Shown here: positions 1-8,692 of the stretch, in pieces
How positions within the stretch are numbered: the stretch's first letter is position 1
How the letters are laid out: the number at the start of each line of letters is the position of its first letter
DNA from: JBFMHP01 sp964557295
GTDB taxonomy: Bacteria > Pseudomonadota > Gammaproteobacteria > RBG-16-57-12
DNA: 64,000 nt
NCBI GenBank assembly: GCA_964557295.1
Contig: CAZKZP010000006.1
Span: 35,027 to 99,026, forward strand
Reading direction: 5' to 3'
Position numbers and translations under genes: made by a program
The notes under the pieces: generated by a model
Seen by the model: only the letters and a program-made list of their open reading frames with translations
The model's database searches: none
Told to the model about the DNA's origin: nothing

Positions 1-32
1 CGACAAGGATTAAAAGGAGGCGTCTGTAACCA

Positions 33-659
33 ATGAAATTGCAGAGTGTAAGCATTGCCAGCATAAGCATGCTTTTGTTACTCGCCTCTTCATATGCAAG
101 CTCTGAAGTGTATAAGCATGTCGATAAAAATGGGGGGATTACTTTTTCAGACCAGCCTATGGCGGACTCAGATGAAAAGGTGGTTTCTCGGGGAATAAAA
201 AATCTTCCCGATGCCTCTGCTGATAGCGCACGGAACCTTTTTCCCCCAGGCGCAAGCAATGATCCCATTGCAGCCGCAGGAGCAGTCGCAGGACTCGCGA
301 TGGCGATCAATACGTCGGCCGATTGGTGTGTAAACAATTTTCCTTCGATGACACACAAAATCAAAGACGCGCGCTCGCAATGGGAAAGAACCAATCAAGT
401 CGTAATCAACAAGAGTTGGCATATTCTGCGCGCAAGCATGTCGAATACCGAAGTGACAAAACTCACCAACTCGCTTGAGCTTGATCGATCAAACATCACG
501 ACAACTATTGATCGCTTGTCGCAAGAAGAAAAGCAAAAAATTTGCAGCGATCTGCCACAGAAATACGCATCTAGAGAAGTTAATATTGCGGCGCGAAAAG
601 ATCTCATCGATGCGCTCAATACTGCACTACAAAACACAGGATCATTGACGAAACACTGA
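33..659 (+). CDS. DUF4124-type secreted protein
   Basis: Probable exported protein of 208 residues. Residues 1-24 form a signal peptide (short basic start, then a run of Ile, Ser, Met and Leu ending in SYASS). It is followed by the motif VYKHVDKNGGITFSDQP, the hallmark of DUF4124, a small domain found at the start of many gammaproteobacterial periplasmic proteins whose function is unknown. The remaining 150 residues are Asn/Ser/Thr-rich and helical-looking, with no catalytic motif I recognise. The start is supported by a strong AAGGAGG at 14-20. GC is clearly lower than in the genes after 3.4 kb. A second DUF4124 protein lies at 18159-18710. The family call is firm, the role unknown. Confidence 0.75.
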   Translation: MKLQSVSIASISMLLLLASSYASSEVYKHVDKNGGITFSDQPMADSDEKVVSRGIKNLPDASADSARNLFPPGASNDPIAAAGAVAGLAMAINTSADWCVNNFPSMTHKIKDARSQWERTNQVVINKSWHILRASMSNTEVTKLTNSLELDRSNITTTIDRLSQEEKQKICSDLPQKYASREVNIAARKDLIDALNTALQNTGSLTKH

Positions 660-835
660 CTCGCAACGAACATGCCCGATCATACGGCGCCATGCCCCCG
701 GCAGCATGGAATCCCTTGGCAAACTATGACGTCGGCAAACCATGCCAGACATCATGAACTGGGCCGGACATTTTCGAACATAGTGCCAGGATCCGCTGTC
801 ACCGCCGCTGGCAAATAACGATCCCTCCATGCAAC

Positions 836-2599
836 ATGGCGACGATAATCATGGACACCCCCCAATACCGAATCATTCTGAGCGGCAACACCTTACCAAA
901 TCATGAAATTGATGACGCAATCGACGGCTTGGCCAAGCTATTCAATAGCGACCGCGCACGTGCTGAGTCTTTGCTGTCTGGCAAGTCCTCTCGATTTGGC
1001 AAGGCCATGGATCTGGCTTCCGCCCAACGTCATCGGCAGCGACTAATCGAGATCGGAGTGGAGTGCACCCTTGCGGCCGTAACTGTTGAAGCAGCACCGC
1101 CACCCGCCCCAGCGGCTAACACCCGGCGGTTGAGCTTGGTCGGGGATGACACGCCCCATTCACCAACGACAAAGCCTGCTCTTGCACCACACCAGATGCG
1201 CTGTCCAAAGTGTGGCAAGGTGCAGGATCAAACTGAACTGTGCAGGGAATGCGGCATAGCAGTCAGAAAATATCAGGCGAGGATGATGACCGCGGCCTCA
1301 ATCTCACCCCAGGGCGAATCCACCGCTAGAGTCTTGCCTCCAGCTGATAAATCGCCTAAGGGGTACCGTTGGTTTTTAGTCTGTGCCGCTGTGGCGCTGG
1401 GCGCCGCCTGGCTGTATCAACGAACACCAAAGGTGGACGGCGGCACTGCGCCCGAATCAATCGATGCCGTATCGATCGTCCAACCAATAAGGGGAGTAAT
1501 CGCCGCAGATCGGCGGCACATCATGGTCATCACAAGCGATGGCACACTTTATGGTTGGGGCAGAAACGCAATGGAAAATAGAGAGAATGTAAAAATGCTT
1601 GGCGTCCTCAACTATGATGAGACACAAATACCACTGCGCCTGGATGGCCCAACGCATTTACGCGCAGTGAATGCGGGCACCAATGCCGCATATGCAATCG
1701 ACAGCAGAGGTATCTTGTGGCGACGCCCTTTTTCAGTCGACTGGGAAAAGCTGCGCAATAATATACCCGAGACTTATCACCCCATGTTCGATGCGCTGCG
1801 CTGGCACAAAGTCGAGGAGTATTACGGCATGACCGTCGGCCTGAGCAGAGAACAAACCTTGTGGGTGTGGAATGACGACGAGATCAAGCCTGGAATTGGA
1901 GGGGCCACGCCCACGTTGCTCAAGCCCCTTGCAGATGGAGCATCTCTCAAATGGCATGACTTTTGTGTCGCTGGCCGTGGTTTCTATGCCGTTTCCGAAG
2001 ATGGCGCCTTATGGTCGAGTGATCAACCTAAGGGTTCGATCACTGTTTTGGACACCCTTAACGGGACCACTACAATTAATCTTCACGCCATCAACGCGCC
2101 AGCGAAATTCCAGCGCGTCTTCTGTCGGAATGATCGTGTTTTCCTGCAAGACAGCAATTTCCACCTCTGGGTCTTCGGATCAAATTCCTTTGGTCAGCTA
2201 GGCATTGGAAAAGATCCCAATAATGTCTCTGAAGATACCAATTCCCTAAAGCCCGAAGAGATGCAACAAGTAGGCACGGATCGCTGGGTAGACGTGGCAA
2301 TAGGTTTTAATGCCACATACGCCATACGCAGCGATGGCAGCCTGTGGGGATGGGGACGCAACATGGACAGCGAGGTGGGCGCGAACAGCACACAAAGCCA
2401 TTTCGGCGCCCCCGTTTTGATCGACGACAAACACCAATGGCGAGCCGTTGCCGCCCCCAGCGACCGAGTTGGGCTGGGTGTGACGGCGGAAGGTGAAGTC
2501 TATACGTGGGGAGGCAAAGATTTGCTGTTACGTGGTGATGCATCTGTTCCCACCCCTACGCTTCACGAAGCTGGATTGCGTGTAAAACTGGAGGAATAA
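836..2599 (+). CDS. RCC1-repeat membrane protein with zinc ribbon
   Basis: A 587-residue mosaic. Residues 10-85 resemble the small N-terminal domain (YRIILSGNTLP, then LLSGKSS and a helix) that precedes zinc ribbons in many proteobacterial membrane proteins. Residues about 122-140 are a zinc ribbon with CPKCGK and CRECG. A single membrane helix follows (WFLVCAAVALGAAWLYQ, about 178-195). The rest, about 215-587, is outside the membrane and carries degenerate RCC1 propeller repeats: GTLYGWGRN, FGSNSFGQLGIG, GSLWGWGRN and EVYTWGG. RCC1 propellers usually bind partner proteins, but no partner is known here. The start is uncertain: ATG 851 (MDTPQYR) is an alternative and neither has a good ribosome-binding site. 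The next gene starts 3 bp after its stop, so the two are probably co-transcribed. Confidence 0.7.
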   Translation: MATIIMDTPQYRIILSGNTLPNHEIDDAIDGLAKLFNSDRARAESLLSGKSSRFGKAMDLASAQRHRQRLIEIGVECTLAAVTVEAAPPPAPAANTRRLSLVGDDTPHSPTTKPALAPHQMRCPKCGKVQDQTELCRECGIAVRKYQARMMTAASISPQGESTARVLPPADKSPKGYRWFLVCAAVALGAAWLYQRTPKVDGGTAPESIDAVSIVQPIRGVIAADRRHIMVITSDGTLYGWGRNAMENRENVKMLGVLNYDETQIPLRLDGPTHLRAVNAGTNAAYAIDSRGILWRRPFSVDWEKLRNNIPETYHPMFDALRWHKVEEYYGMTVGLSREQTLWVWNDDEIKPGIGGATPTLLKPLADGASLKWHDFCVAGRGFYAVSEDGALWSSDQPKGSITVLDTLNGTTTINLHAINAPAKFQRVFCRNDRVFLQDSNFHLWVFGSNSFGQLGIGKDPNNVSEDTNSLKPEEMQQVGTDRWVDVAIGFNATYAIRSDGSLWGWGRNMDSEVGANSTQSHFGAPVLIDDKHQWRAVAAPSDRVGLGVTAEGEVYTWGGKDLLLRGDASVPTPTLHEAGLRVKLEE

Positions 2600-2602
2600 A
2601 CA

Positions 2603-3328
2603 ATGTCAGGTGGTCTTAAAGGGCTGGTTATTGTCGCAATGCTAGGTGGTGCAACCTTAATTTATTTCTCATCCTCCGGCTCCTATCAGCCAAGCAAGGA
2701 GGAGCAGGCCGGCATAGATGAATTATTAACAGAGATTCCAAAACGCCCAACGATGACATGTGTAGAAACGGGACCCTTCCCCTACGAGCCTCGGCGTTTT
2801 GAAGCGACACGCCAGCAATTCAGGGATGAGGGACGGCCTATTCCTTTTTGGTTATCGTCTCGTGCGACGGAGTGCCGGCATTGCGCGGAGTTAGCGGAGC
2901 TGGGGATATTGGAGGTTCGCAAATATGAGGAAGAAAAGGGAGGGGGCTTGTATATCGGCAAGGATTATATGTTGACCGACCTCGGGCACCCCTTGTACCG
3001 CGACAATATCTACGATGGTGCCCGCGAAAACTTTCCTGGGGTATGCTTTGCAGAACGCGAGGCGGTACATGTATATGAATACCAACCACCCCTCATGATC
3101 TCGGGTGTAAAACATATAGGCATGAAGTTGCAAATCGAGGCGGTTCAACCACATGCCTTGCTTTTTGACGAACGCATCACGAGTGTCGGACTGAAACCAC
3201 TTCCCAAACGGGAAGATTCGCAGCTTCAGGCACGGTTCCCAGCATTTGTCACTACGGCAAGATTGATACCTGGTGCTGTTGGTGAGCTCGACTCTTCCTT
3301 TCGCTACGGTAAATATGTCAACGAATAA
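2603..3328 (+). CDS. Membrane-anchored protein of unknown function
   Basis: A protein of 241 residues with one N-terminal hydrophobic segment (about 6-24, GLVIVAMLGGATLIYF) and a soluble remainder, so probably anchored in the inner membrane with its bulk in the periplasm. It has Cys residues in a short ATECRHC pattern near residue 91 and a segment ELAELGILEVRKYEE...YMLTDLGHPLYRD, a layout I have seen in uncharacterised lipoproteins but cannot assign. It follows the RCC1 protein by 3 bp with GGAGGAATAAACA before ATG 2603, so the pair is translationally linked and may form one envelope complex. No enzyme motif is visible. Confidence 0.6.
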   Translation: MSGGLKGLVIVAMLGGATLIYFSSSGSYQPSKEEQAGIDELLTEIPKRPTMTCVETGPFPYEPRRFEATRQQFRDEGRPIPFWLSSRATECRHCAELAELGILEVRKYEEEKGGGLYIGKDYMLTDLGHPLYRDNIYDGARENFPGVCFAEREAVHVYEYQPPLMISGVKHIGMKLQIEAVQPHALLFDERITSVGLKPLPKREDSQLQARFPAFVTTARLIPGAVGELDSSFRYGKYVNE

Positions 3329-3369
3329 GGCTCGCTCCGTTCCCCGGCAAAACTGCCTGATGAGTCCTC

Positions 3370-3395
3370 GCCCCGCTCTCCCGCGGGAGACGGGC
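3370..3395. terminator. GC-rich hairpin between convergent genes
   Basis: A GCCC-CGC-TCTCCC / GGGAGA-C-GGGC imperfect stem with almost no loop lies between the stop at 3328 and the convergent aldehyde dehydrogenase stop at 3420. There is no clear T run, so it may be a bidirectional transcript end or just a repeat. Confidence 0.35.
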
Positions 3396-3419
3396 GCATG
3401 AAGCCGCATTTGCCGTGTT

Positions 3420-4784
3420 TCACTTGATCCACACCGTCTTCGCGTTGACGAACTCGCGCAGGCCGTGATGGCTCAGCTCGCGCCCGTAGCCCGATTCCTT
3501 GATGCCGCCGAACGGCAGGCGCGGATCGCTCTTGACCATGCCGTTGACGAACACCGCGCCGGACTGCACCTGGCGCGCGATGCGCTCGCCGCGCGCGCTG
3601 TCGGCGGTCCACACGCTGCCGCCGAGGCCGAAGCGCGAGTCATTGGCGATGCGCACGGCGTCCCGCTCGTCGCGGGCGCGGAGCACCAGCGCCACGGGAC
3701 CGAAGAACTCTTCCGTGTAGGCGATATTCCCCGGCACGATGCGATCGAGAATCGAGGGCTGATAGAACGCCCCCGGCCCCGGCACGATGTCGCAGCCGGT
3801 CACGGCGACGGCGCCCTGCGCGATGCTCTGGCGCACCTGTTGATGCAACTCATCGCGCAGATCGACACGCGCCATCGGCGCCAGCGTGGTGTCGTCATCG
3901 TACGGATCGCCCGGCATGAGTGATTCGACCTTCTCGCGGAAGCGCAGCAGGAATTGATCGGCGATCGTATCGACGACGATGAAGCGCTTGGCGGCGATGC
4001 AGCTCTGCCCGGCATTGAGAAAGCGCGAGGCGACGGCGTTTTTCACCGCCAAGGCGAGATCGGCGTCCTCCAGCACGATGAAGGGATCGGAACCGCCCAG
4101 CTCCAGCACGGTCTTCTTCAACGCCACGCCCGCGGCGGCGGCCACCTGACGGCCCGCCGGGGTGCTGCCGGTGAGTGTGACCGCCTGCACCCGGGGATCC
4201 TTGATCACGCGCTCGACCTGCGAGGCATAGATCATCAGGCTGCGGAACACGCCTTCGGGCAGGCCAGCCGCGCGCATCACCTCCTCCAGCGCCAGGGCGC
4301 ATTGCGGGACGTTGGAGGCGTGTTTGAGCAGTGCGGTGTTGCCCGCCACCAGCGCCGGGGCGGCGAAGCGCATCACCTGCCAGAACGGGAAATTCCACGG
4401 CATCACCGCCAGCACCGTGCCCAGCGGTTGATGGGCGACGAAGCTGCGCCCGGCGTCGGAGGCAATGATCTCGTCGGCGAGAAACGCGGGGCCGTGATCG
4501 GCGTAGTAATCGCAGACCAGGGCGCATTTCTCGATCTCGGCGAGCGCCTCATAGTTGAGCTTGCCCATCTCGTGGGTGATCAGATCGGCCAGCGCCTGCT
4601 TTCTTTCCAGGATCTTCCGGCCGATCGCGCGCACGTGCGCGCAGCGTTGTTCCAAAGGTGTGGCCGCCCAGCTGGCGGCAGCGCGCGCGGCCTGCTGCAA
4701 GGCCTCTTCGACCTGAGGCTCGCTCCAGGCGGGGATTTCACGCAAGAGTCGGCCGTCGAGGGGATTGATGGATTGGAAGGTCAT
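3420..4784 (-). CDS. NAD(P)-dependent aldehyde (succinate-semialdehyde type) dehydrogenase
   Basis: Aldehyde dehydrogenase superfamily, 454 residues, oxidising an aldehyde to the acid with NAD(P). Visible motifs are the cofactor-binding PWNFPFW (about 129-135), the fold motif TGSTPAG (about 205-211), the catalytic-base segment LELGGSDPF with Glu228, and the nucleophile segment NAGQSCIAAKRF with Cys262. The length and the GGSDPFIV signature fit the short Sad/GabD-like succinate-semialdehyde dehydrogenases, but the substrate cannot be fixed from sequence. An open frame extends upstream to 4886. I chose ATG 4784 because conserved sequence begins there (MTFQSINPLDG) and CAGGA precedes it. It is monocistronic, divergent from the next gene. 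Confidence 0.88.
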   Translation of the reverse strand: MTFQSINPLDGRLLREIPAWSEPQVEEALQQAARAAASWAATPLEQRCAHVRAIGRKILERKQALADLITHEMGKLNYEALAEIEKCALVCDYYADHGPAFLADEIIASDAGRSFVAHQPLGTVLAVMPWNFPFWQVMRFAAPALVAGNTALLKHASNVPQCALALEEVMRAAGLPEGVFRSLMIYASQVERVIKDPRVQAVTLTGSTPAGRQVAAAAGVALKKTVLELGGSDPFIVLEDADLALAVKNAVASRFLNAGQSCIAAKRFIVVDTIADQFLLRFREKVESLMPGDPYDDDTTLAPMARVDLRDELHQQVRQSIAQGAVAVTGCDIVPGPGAFYQPSILDRIVPGNIAYTEEFFGPVALVLRARDERDAVRIANDSRFGLGGSVWTADSARGERIARQVQSGAVFVNGMVKSDPRLPFGGIKESGYGRELSHHGLREFVNAKTVWIK

Positions 4785-4942
4785 GGCGATGTCCTGTGGG
4801 TGCTTATTTTTCAGTATAGCCGGGGCCGGCGCCGCTACGCATCCGGGGATTATCCTGCTAAAATTCAGCCTCTTTTCGCGACTCACAGTATGACGAATTC
4901 ACTTCGTCCTTGTCATTGTCAGAATTAAAGGATTGGCATCCA

Positions 4943-5896
4943 GTGAAGAAGAGAACCATCTGCATCCTGGGCGGCACCGGTTTCGTCGGCGGCCACCTGA
5001 TCAATGAGCTTGCCAAGCAGGGCCATCAGGTGCGCGTGCTCGCGCGCCGCCCCGAGCGGGCGCGTCACTTGCTGGTCTATCCCAGCGTGACCGTGATCGA
5101 GGCCAGCATCCACGACGGCCAGCAACTCAAGAAGCACTTCGCCGGCTGCGATACCGTGATCAATCTGGTGGGCATCCTCAATGAAAGCGGCAAGAGCACC
5201 TTCCAGCACGCGCACACCGACTTGCCGCGCAAGGTGGTCGAGGCCTGCCGCGAGGCGGGCGTGCGCCGCCTGTTGCACATGAGCGCGCTGCATGCCGACG
5301 CGGCCAACGGCCCGAGCGAATACCTGCGCAGCAAGGGCAGGGGCGAGGCCGTGGTGCTCGGCGCGCCGGGTCTGGATGTGACGGTGTTCCGCCCCTCGGT
5401 GATCTATGGCCAGGGCGACAGTTTCTTCAACCGCTTCGCCGCGCTGCTCAAACTCTCGCCACTGGTGATGCCGCTGGCCGGATCATACGCGCGCTTTGCC
5501 CCGATCTACGTCGGCGATGTGGTGCAGTGTTATGCGCGCGCCCTCGACCACAAGGCCACCTTCGGCCAGCGTTACGATCTGTGCGGACCGAAGAGCTACA
5601 CCCTCCAGGAACTGGTGGCGTACACCGCGCGGCAGATCGGTGTCTGCCGCAAGATCATCGGACTCGGCCCCGGTCTGTCCGCGTTCATGGCGGGCATCCT
5701 CGGCCACCTGCCGGGCAAGCTGCTGACTCAGGACAACGTGCGCTCGATGAGCATCGACAGCGTGTGCCAAAACGAATTCCCCGCCGTCTTCGGCCTCCAC
5801 CCCACTTCGCTCGAAGCCGTGGTGCCACGCTATCTCGGCAGCAAGGAACGCCAACACCTGTATCAATCCTTCCGCCGCGGCGCGGGCCGCGACTGA
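4943..5896 (+). CDS. NDUFA9-like NAD(P)-binding epimerase-family protein
   Basis: Atypical short-chain dehydrogenase/epimerase-fold protein resembling the complex I NDUFA9 family. The Rossmann motif ILGGTGFVGGHL sits at the N-terminus, followed by VRVLARRPER (NADP-type Arg residues) and VINLVGIL. The catalytic Tyr is replaced in the usual YxxxK position by YLRSKGRGE. Bacterial members are often near respiratory or lipid genes, but their substrate is unknown. I prefer the GTG at 4943, which has AAAGGA at 4927-4932, over the ATG at 4910. The stop at 5896 is 8 bp before cca, so the two are probably co-transcribed. Confidence 0.8.
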   Translation: MKKRTICILGGTGFVGGHLINELAKQGHQVRVLARRPERARHLLVYPSVTVIEASIHDGQQLKKHFAGCDTVINLVGILNESGKSTFQHAHTDLPRKVVEACREAGVRRLLHMSALHADAANGPSEYLRSKGRGEAVVLGAPGLDVTVFRPSVIYGQGDSFFNRFAALLKLSPLVMPLAGSYARFAPIYVGDVVQCYARALDHKATFGQRYDLCGPKSYTLQELVAYTARQIGVCRKIIGLGPGLSAFMAGILGHLPGKLLTQDNVRSMSIDSVCQNEFPAVFGLHPTSLEAVVPRYLGSKERQHLYQSFRRGAGRD

Positions 5897-5904
5897 CGCT
5901 GCGG

Positions 5905-7158
5905 ATGGAGATCTATCTCGTCGGCGGCGCGGTGCGCGACCAGCTCTTGCAGCTCCCGGTCAAGGAGCGCGACTGGGTGGTGGTCGGCGCCACGCCGCAG
6001 GCGATGATCGACCAAGGCTATCGCCAGGTCGGCAAGGATTTCCCGGTCTTTCTGCATCCGAAAACCAACGAGGAATACGCCTTGGCGCGCACCGAGCGCA
6101 AGACCGCGCCGGGATATAAGGGCTTCGTCGTGCACGCGGCCAGCGATGTCACCCTGGACGAGGATCTCCAGCGCCGCGACCTCACCATCAACGCCATGGC
6201 GCAAAGCAAAGACGGCGCGCTCATCGATCCCTTCCACGGCCGGCAGGATCTGGAACGCCGCCTGCTGCGCCACGTCTCGCCCGCCTTCGTCGAAGACCCG
6301 GTGCGCATCCTGCGCGTGGCGCGTTTCGCCGCGCGTCTTGCCCCCCTTGGGTTTACAGTCGCAGACGAAACCAACGCCCTGATGCGCGCCATGGTCGCGA
6401 ACGGCGAGGTCGACGCCCTGGTGCCCGAGCGCGTCTGGGCGGAGCTGGACAAGGCCTTGGGCGAACCGACCCCGGCGCAGTTCTTCGAGGTGTTGCGCGC
6501 CTGCGGGGCGCTGGAGAGATTGTTTCCCGAGATCGCGCGGCTCTACGGCGTGCCGCAGCCGGCGCAGCATCACCCGGAGATCGACACCGGTGTGCACACC
6601 ATGCTGGTGCTGCAACAGGCCGCGCGGCTGACGCCCGACCGACAGGTGCGCTTCGCCGCGCTGGTCCACGACCTCGGCAAGGGCACCACCCCGCCCGAGG
6701 AATGGCCCAAGCATCACGCGCACGAACAGCGTGGCGTGGAACTCGTCAAGGCGCTCTGCCAGCGCCTGCGCGCGCCGAAGGAGTATCGCGACCTGGCCGT
6801 GCTCGCCACGCGGTATCACGGCAAATACCATCGCGCCGCGGAACTGCGCCCCGCCACGATCCTGGAATTACTGGAAGACACCGACGCCCTGCGCCGCCCG
6901 CAGCGTTTCGAGCAATTCCTGCTCGCCTGCGAGGCGGACTCGCGCGGGCGGCCGGGATTCGAGGATCGGGAGTATGTGCAAGTGCGGTTGTTGCAGACCG
7001 CGCGCACGGCCGCCGCCGAGGTGACGGCAGCGGCCTATCTCGCGCAGGGATTGGAGGGCGTGCAGATCAAGGAAGCGATGCGGCAGGAACGCGTCCGGCG
7101 CATCGCCGCGGCCATCGCGCCGTATCGTTCCACGGCGGGCGACAACGACTCTGCTTAA
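5905..7158 (+). CDS. cca: CCA-adding tRNA nucleotidyltransferase
   Basis: Adds or repairs the CCA end of tRNA. The protein is 417 residues, close to the 412 of the E. coli enzyme. The class II nucleotidyltransferase motif LVGGAVRD comes first, then DWVVVGAT, the ARTERK loop and RRDLTINAMA. The C-terminal half has an HD phosphohydrolase domain (HTMLVLQQA and ALVHDLGKG), so it is the multifunctional type with phosphatase/phosphodiesterase activity. The open frame continues far upstream within the previous gene. ATG 5905 matches the family start (MEIYLVGG). The TAA overlaps the stop of the convergent gene at 7155 by 3 bp. Confidence 0.95.
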   Translation: MEIYLVGGAVRDQLLQLPVKERDWVVVGATPQAMIDQGYRQVGKDFPVFLHPKTNEEYALARTERKTAPGYKGFVVHAASDVTLDEDLQRRDLTINAMAQSKDGALIDPFHGRQDLERRLLRHVSPAFVEDPVRILRVARFAARLAPLGFTVADETNALMRAMVANGEVDALVPERVWAELDKALGEPTPAQFFEVLRACGALERLFPEIARLYGVPQPAQHHPEIDTGVHTMLVLQQAARLTPDRQVRFAALVHDLGKGTTPPEEWPKHHAHEQRGVELVKALCQRLRAPKEYRDLAVLATRYHGKYHRAAELRPATILELLEDTDALRRPQRFEQFLLACEADSRGRPGFEDREYVQVRLLQTARTAAAEVTAAAYLAQGLEGVQIKEAMRQERVRRIAAAIAPYRSTAGDNDSA

Positions 7159-7700
7159 TTGAAGCCGTAGGCCAAGCCCAGGAAGAATACCCCGGCGCGA
7201 AAATCATACGTATCGAAGGCCATGCGGTACATCTCGTATTCGAGACGCAGCGCCGCCCGCTCGGTCAATTGCGCCTGCACGCCCAGCCCCAGCAGCACAT
7301 CGGTGTGCGATAACCCCCCTTCCTCACCCCCCTTGATCTTCAAATTCGTATTCAAGAACGAGAGCCCCGCCGTCCCGCGCAGCGACAGCGACTCGGAGAA
7401 CGGCCACTGCCGCACGGCGGACAAGCTCAGGCCATCGGACCGGAAACTGATCGTACCGTCGACCACATCCTCGATCCTGCCAAGACTGATGACTGCCACA
7501 CCCAGTTTCCAGTCGTCATTGATCGAGGTCTCGGAAAAGAGCTTGAATGCAGTCGCGCGGGTTTCATAGTATGCGTCATCATCAAAACTCCAGGACGCGG
7601 AACCCACCGCCACGCCCGCCGCGCGTTTAAATTCGGCATGGGCGGGCACGATACCCAACAACATGGCCAATGTCACGCCCAGTATTTTTGTTATATCCAT
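7155..7700 (-). CDS. Outer-membrane beta-barrel protein
   Basis: Small exported protein of 181 residues. Residues 1-22 are a signal peptide ending in PAHA. The mature part is a series of alternating hydrophobic/polar strands (SLSLRGTAGLSFLNT, RAALRLEYEMYRMAF, FDTYDFRAGVFFLGLAYGF) typical of an eight-stranded OmpX/OmpW-like barrel. It ends in FN rather than a terminal aromatic residue. The function is unknown, and no export or adhesion motif is visible. It ends tail-to-tail with cca and has a MITE-like repeat directly upstream (7729-7965), which may carry or have replaced its promoter. Confidence 0.65.
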   Translation of the reverse strand: MDITKILGVTLAMLLGIVPAHAEFKRAAGVAVGSASWSFDDDAYYETRATAFKLFSETSINDDWKLGVAVISLGRIEDVVDGTISFRSDGLSLSAVRQWPFSESLSLRGTAGLSFLNTNLKIKGGEEGGLSHTDVLLGLGVQAQLTERAALRLEYEMYRMAFDTYDFRAGVFFLGLAYGFN

Positions 7701-7728
7701 GGTGCAGCTCCTAATTGCCTCTGTGATT

Positions 7729-7965
7729 TTATTAACCCGGTATCAAATTAAATCTGGTGTCGTTCCCTCTCCCTCCGGGATTTATGCCCTTTAGGGTAGA
7801 GGGCTAGGGTGAGGGAGGTTAATGCATTGATTTTATTCCCCTCATCCTCGGCAACCGCTCCATGCGTTGCCCTAACTCCTGCATCCGTGCAGTCGTGTCC
7901 TTCTCCCTCGGGGAGAAGGAACTTCTTGCGTATGCAGCAGAGGTATTTAACCACCAGTTAATTAA
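7729..7965. repeat. MITE-like element, copy 1
   Basis: About 237 bp with degenerate terminal inverted repeats. The left end reads TTATTAACCCGGTATCAAAT, and the right end, reverse complemented, reads TTTAATTAACTGGTGGTTAA. The inside contains CCCTCTCCCTCCGGGATT, GGGTAGAGGGCTAGGGTGAG and a small palindrome. The same sequence recurs at 41433-41720 and, in the other orientation, at 55946-56136. It holds no gene. Confidence 0.75.
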
Positions 7966-7983
7966 AGTCTGAAATCGCTCGCC

Positions 7984-8679
7984 TCAAATCCTCTCCGCGA
8001 AGATCCGCGCGAATTGCCCGTTGCGCAACGGCGTGACACTCAGCACCTTGAAGCCGGTGCGCACGAGCATGAAGACCAAGTCGTCGCTACTGAAGCGATT
8101 GTGCTCGATGAAGTGAATGAACACATCCTCCAGCGTCTCCGTATCGCACTGCGGGGTGAAGACATCCTCGCGGCCCTCGGCGGCGAGATACTGCGCCAAG
8201 GGCGCGCGCACCCAGTCGAGCACGCACAGGCGCCCGCCGGGCTTGAGCAGGCGGCGCACTTCCTGCAGCGCGCGCACCGGCTGATTCATTTCGTGCAGCA
8301 CCACGGCGGCCAGCGCGGCGTCCACGCTGTTATCGGCCAGTGGCAAGCTCGGATCGTGCAGATCCGCCTCCAGCAGTTCGGCGCCGGCCGGCAGACTGGC
8401 GCGGGCCGCGGCGAGCATGTAGGGCGCGGCCTCCACGCCGATGACCCGCGCCGCCGGATAACGGTCTTTCAGCGTGCGCAGCATGACGCCGGGGCCGGTG
8501 CCCAGGTCCACGATCACTGGTTGACGTGACAGCGCCGGTTCCATCCACGCGCGCCACTCACGCCAGAACGCCTCATCGAAGCGCCCGGCGAAGGTATCCT
8601 TCATCAGTTGCGCGAAGTCTTCACCGTTGCGATGGTGCTTGGCGAGCATCGCGCGGGTCTTGTCCAGGGTATCGGTCAT
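7984..8679 (-). CDS. Class I SAM-dependent methyltransferase
   Basis: Rossmann-fold methyltransferase of 231 residues. Motif I is VIVDLGTGPGVMLRTL (about residues 56-71), the acidic ribose-binding residue is in VIGVEAAPYML, and motif IV falls in NSVDAALAAVVLHEMNQP. It is a UbiE/COQ5-type type 11 methyltransferase in outline, but the substrate is not evident. It lies 13 bp downstream of the MidA-like methyltransferase on the same strand, so the two form an operon. Confidence 0.82.
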   Translation of the reverse strand: MTDTLDKTRAMLAKHHRNGEDFAQLMKDTFAGRFDEAFWREWRAWMEPALSRQPVIVDLGTGPGVMLRTLKDRYPAARVIGVEAAPYMLAAARASLPAGAELLEADLHDPSLPLADNSVDAALAAVVLHEMNQPVRALQEVRRLLKPGGRLCVLDWVRAPLAQYLAAEGREDVFTPQCDTETLEDVFIHFIEHNRFSSDDLVFMLVRTGFKVLSVTPLRNGQFARIFAERI

Positions 8680-8692
8680 GGATGCGGCTCCT

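Noticed and set aside
5527..5904. N-terminal extension of cca
   Set aside because: It lies inside the preceding reductase gene in another frame, and the conserved Cca sequence begins at 5905.
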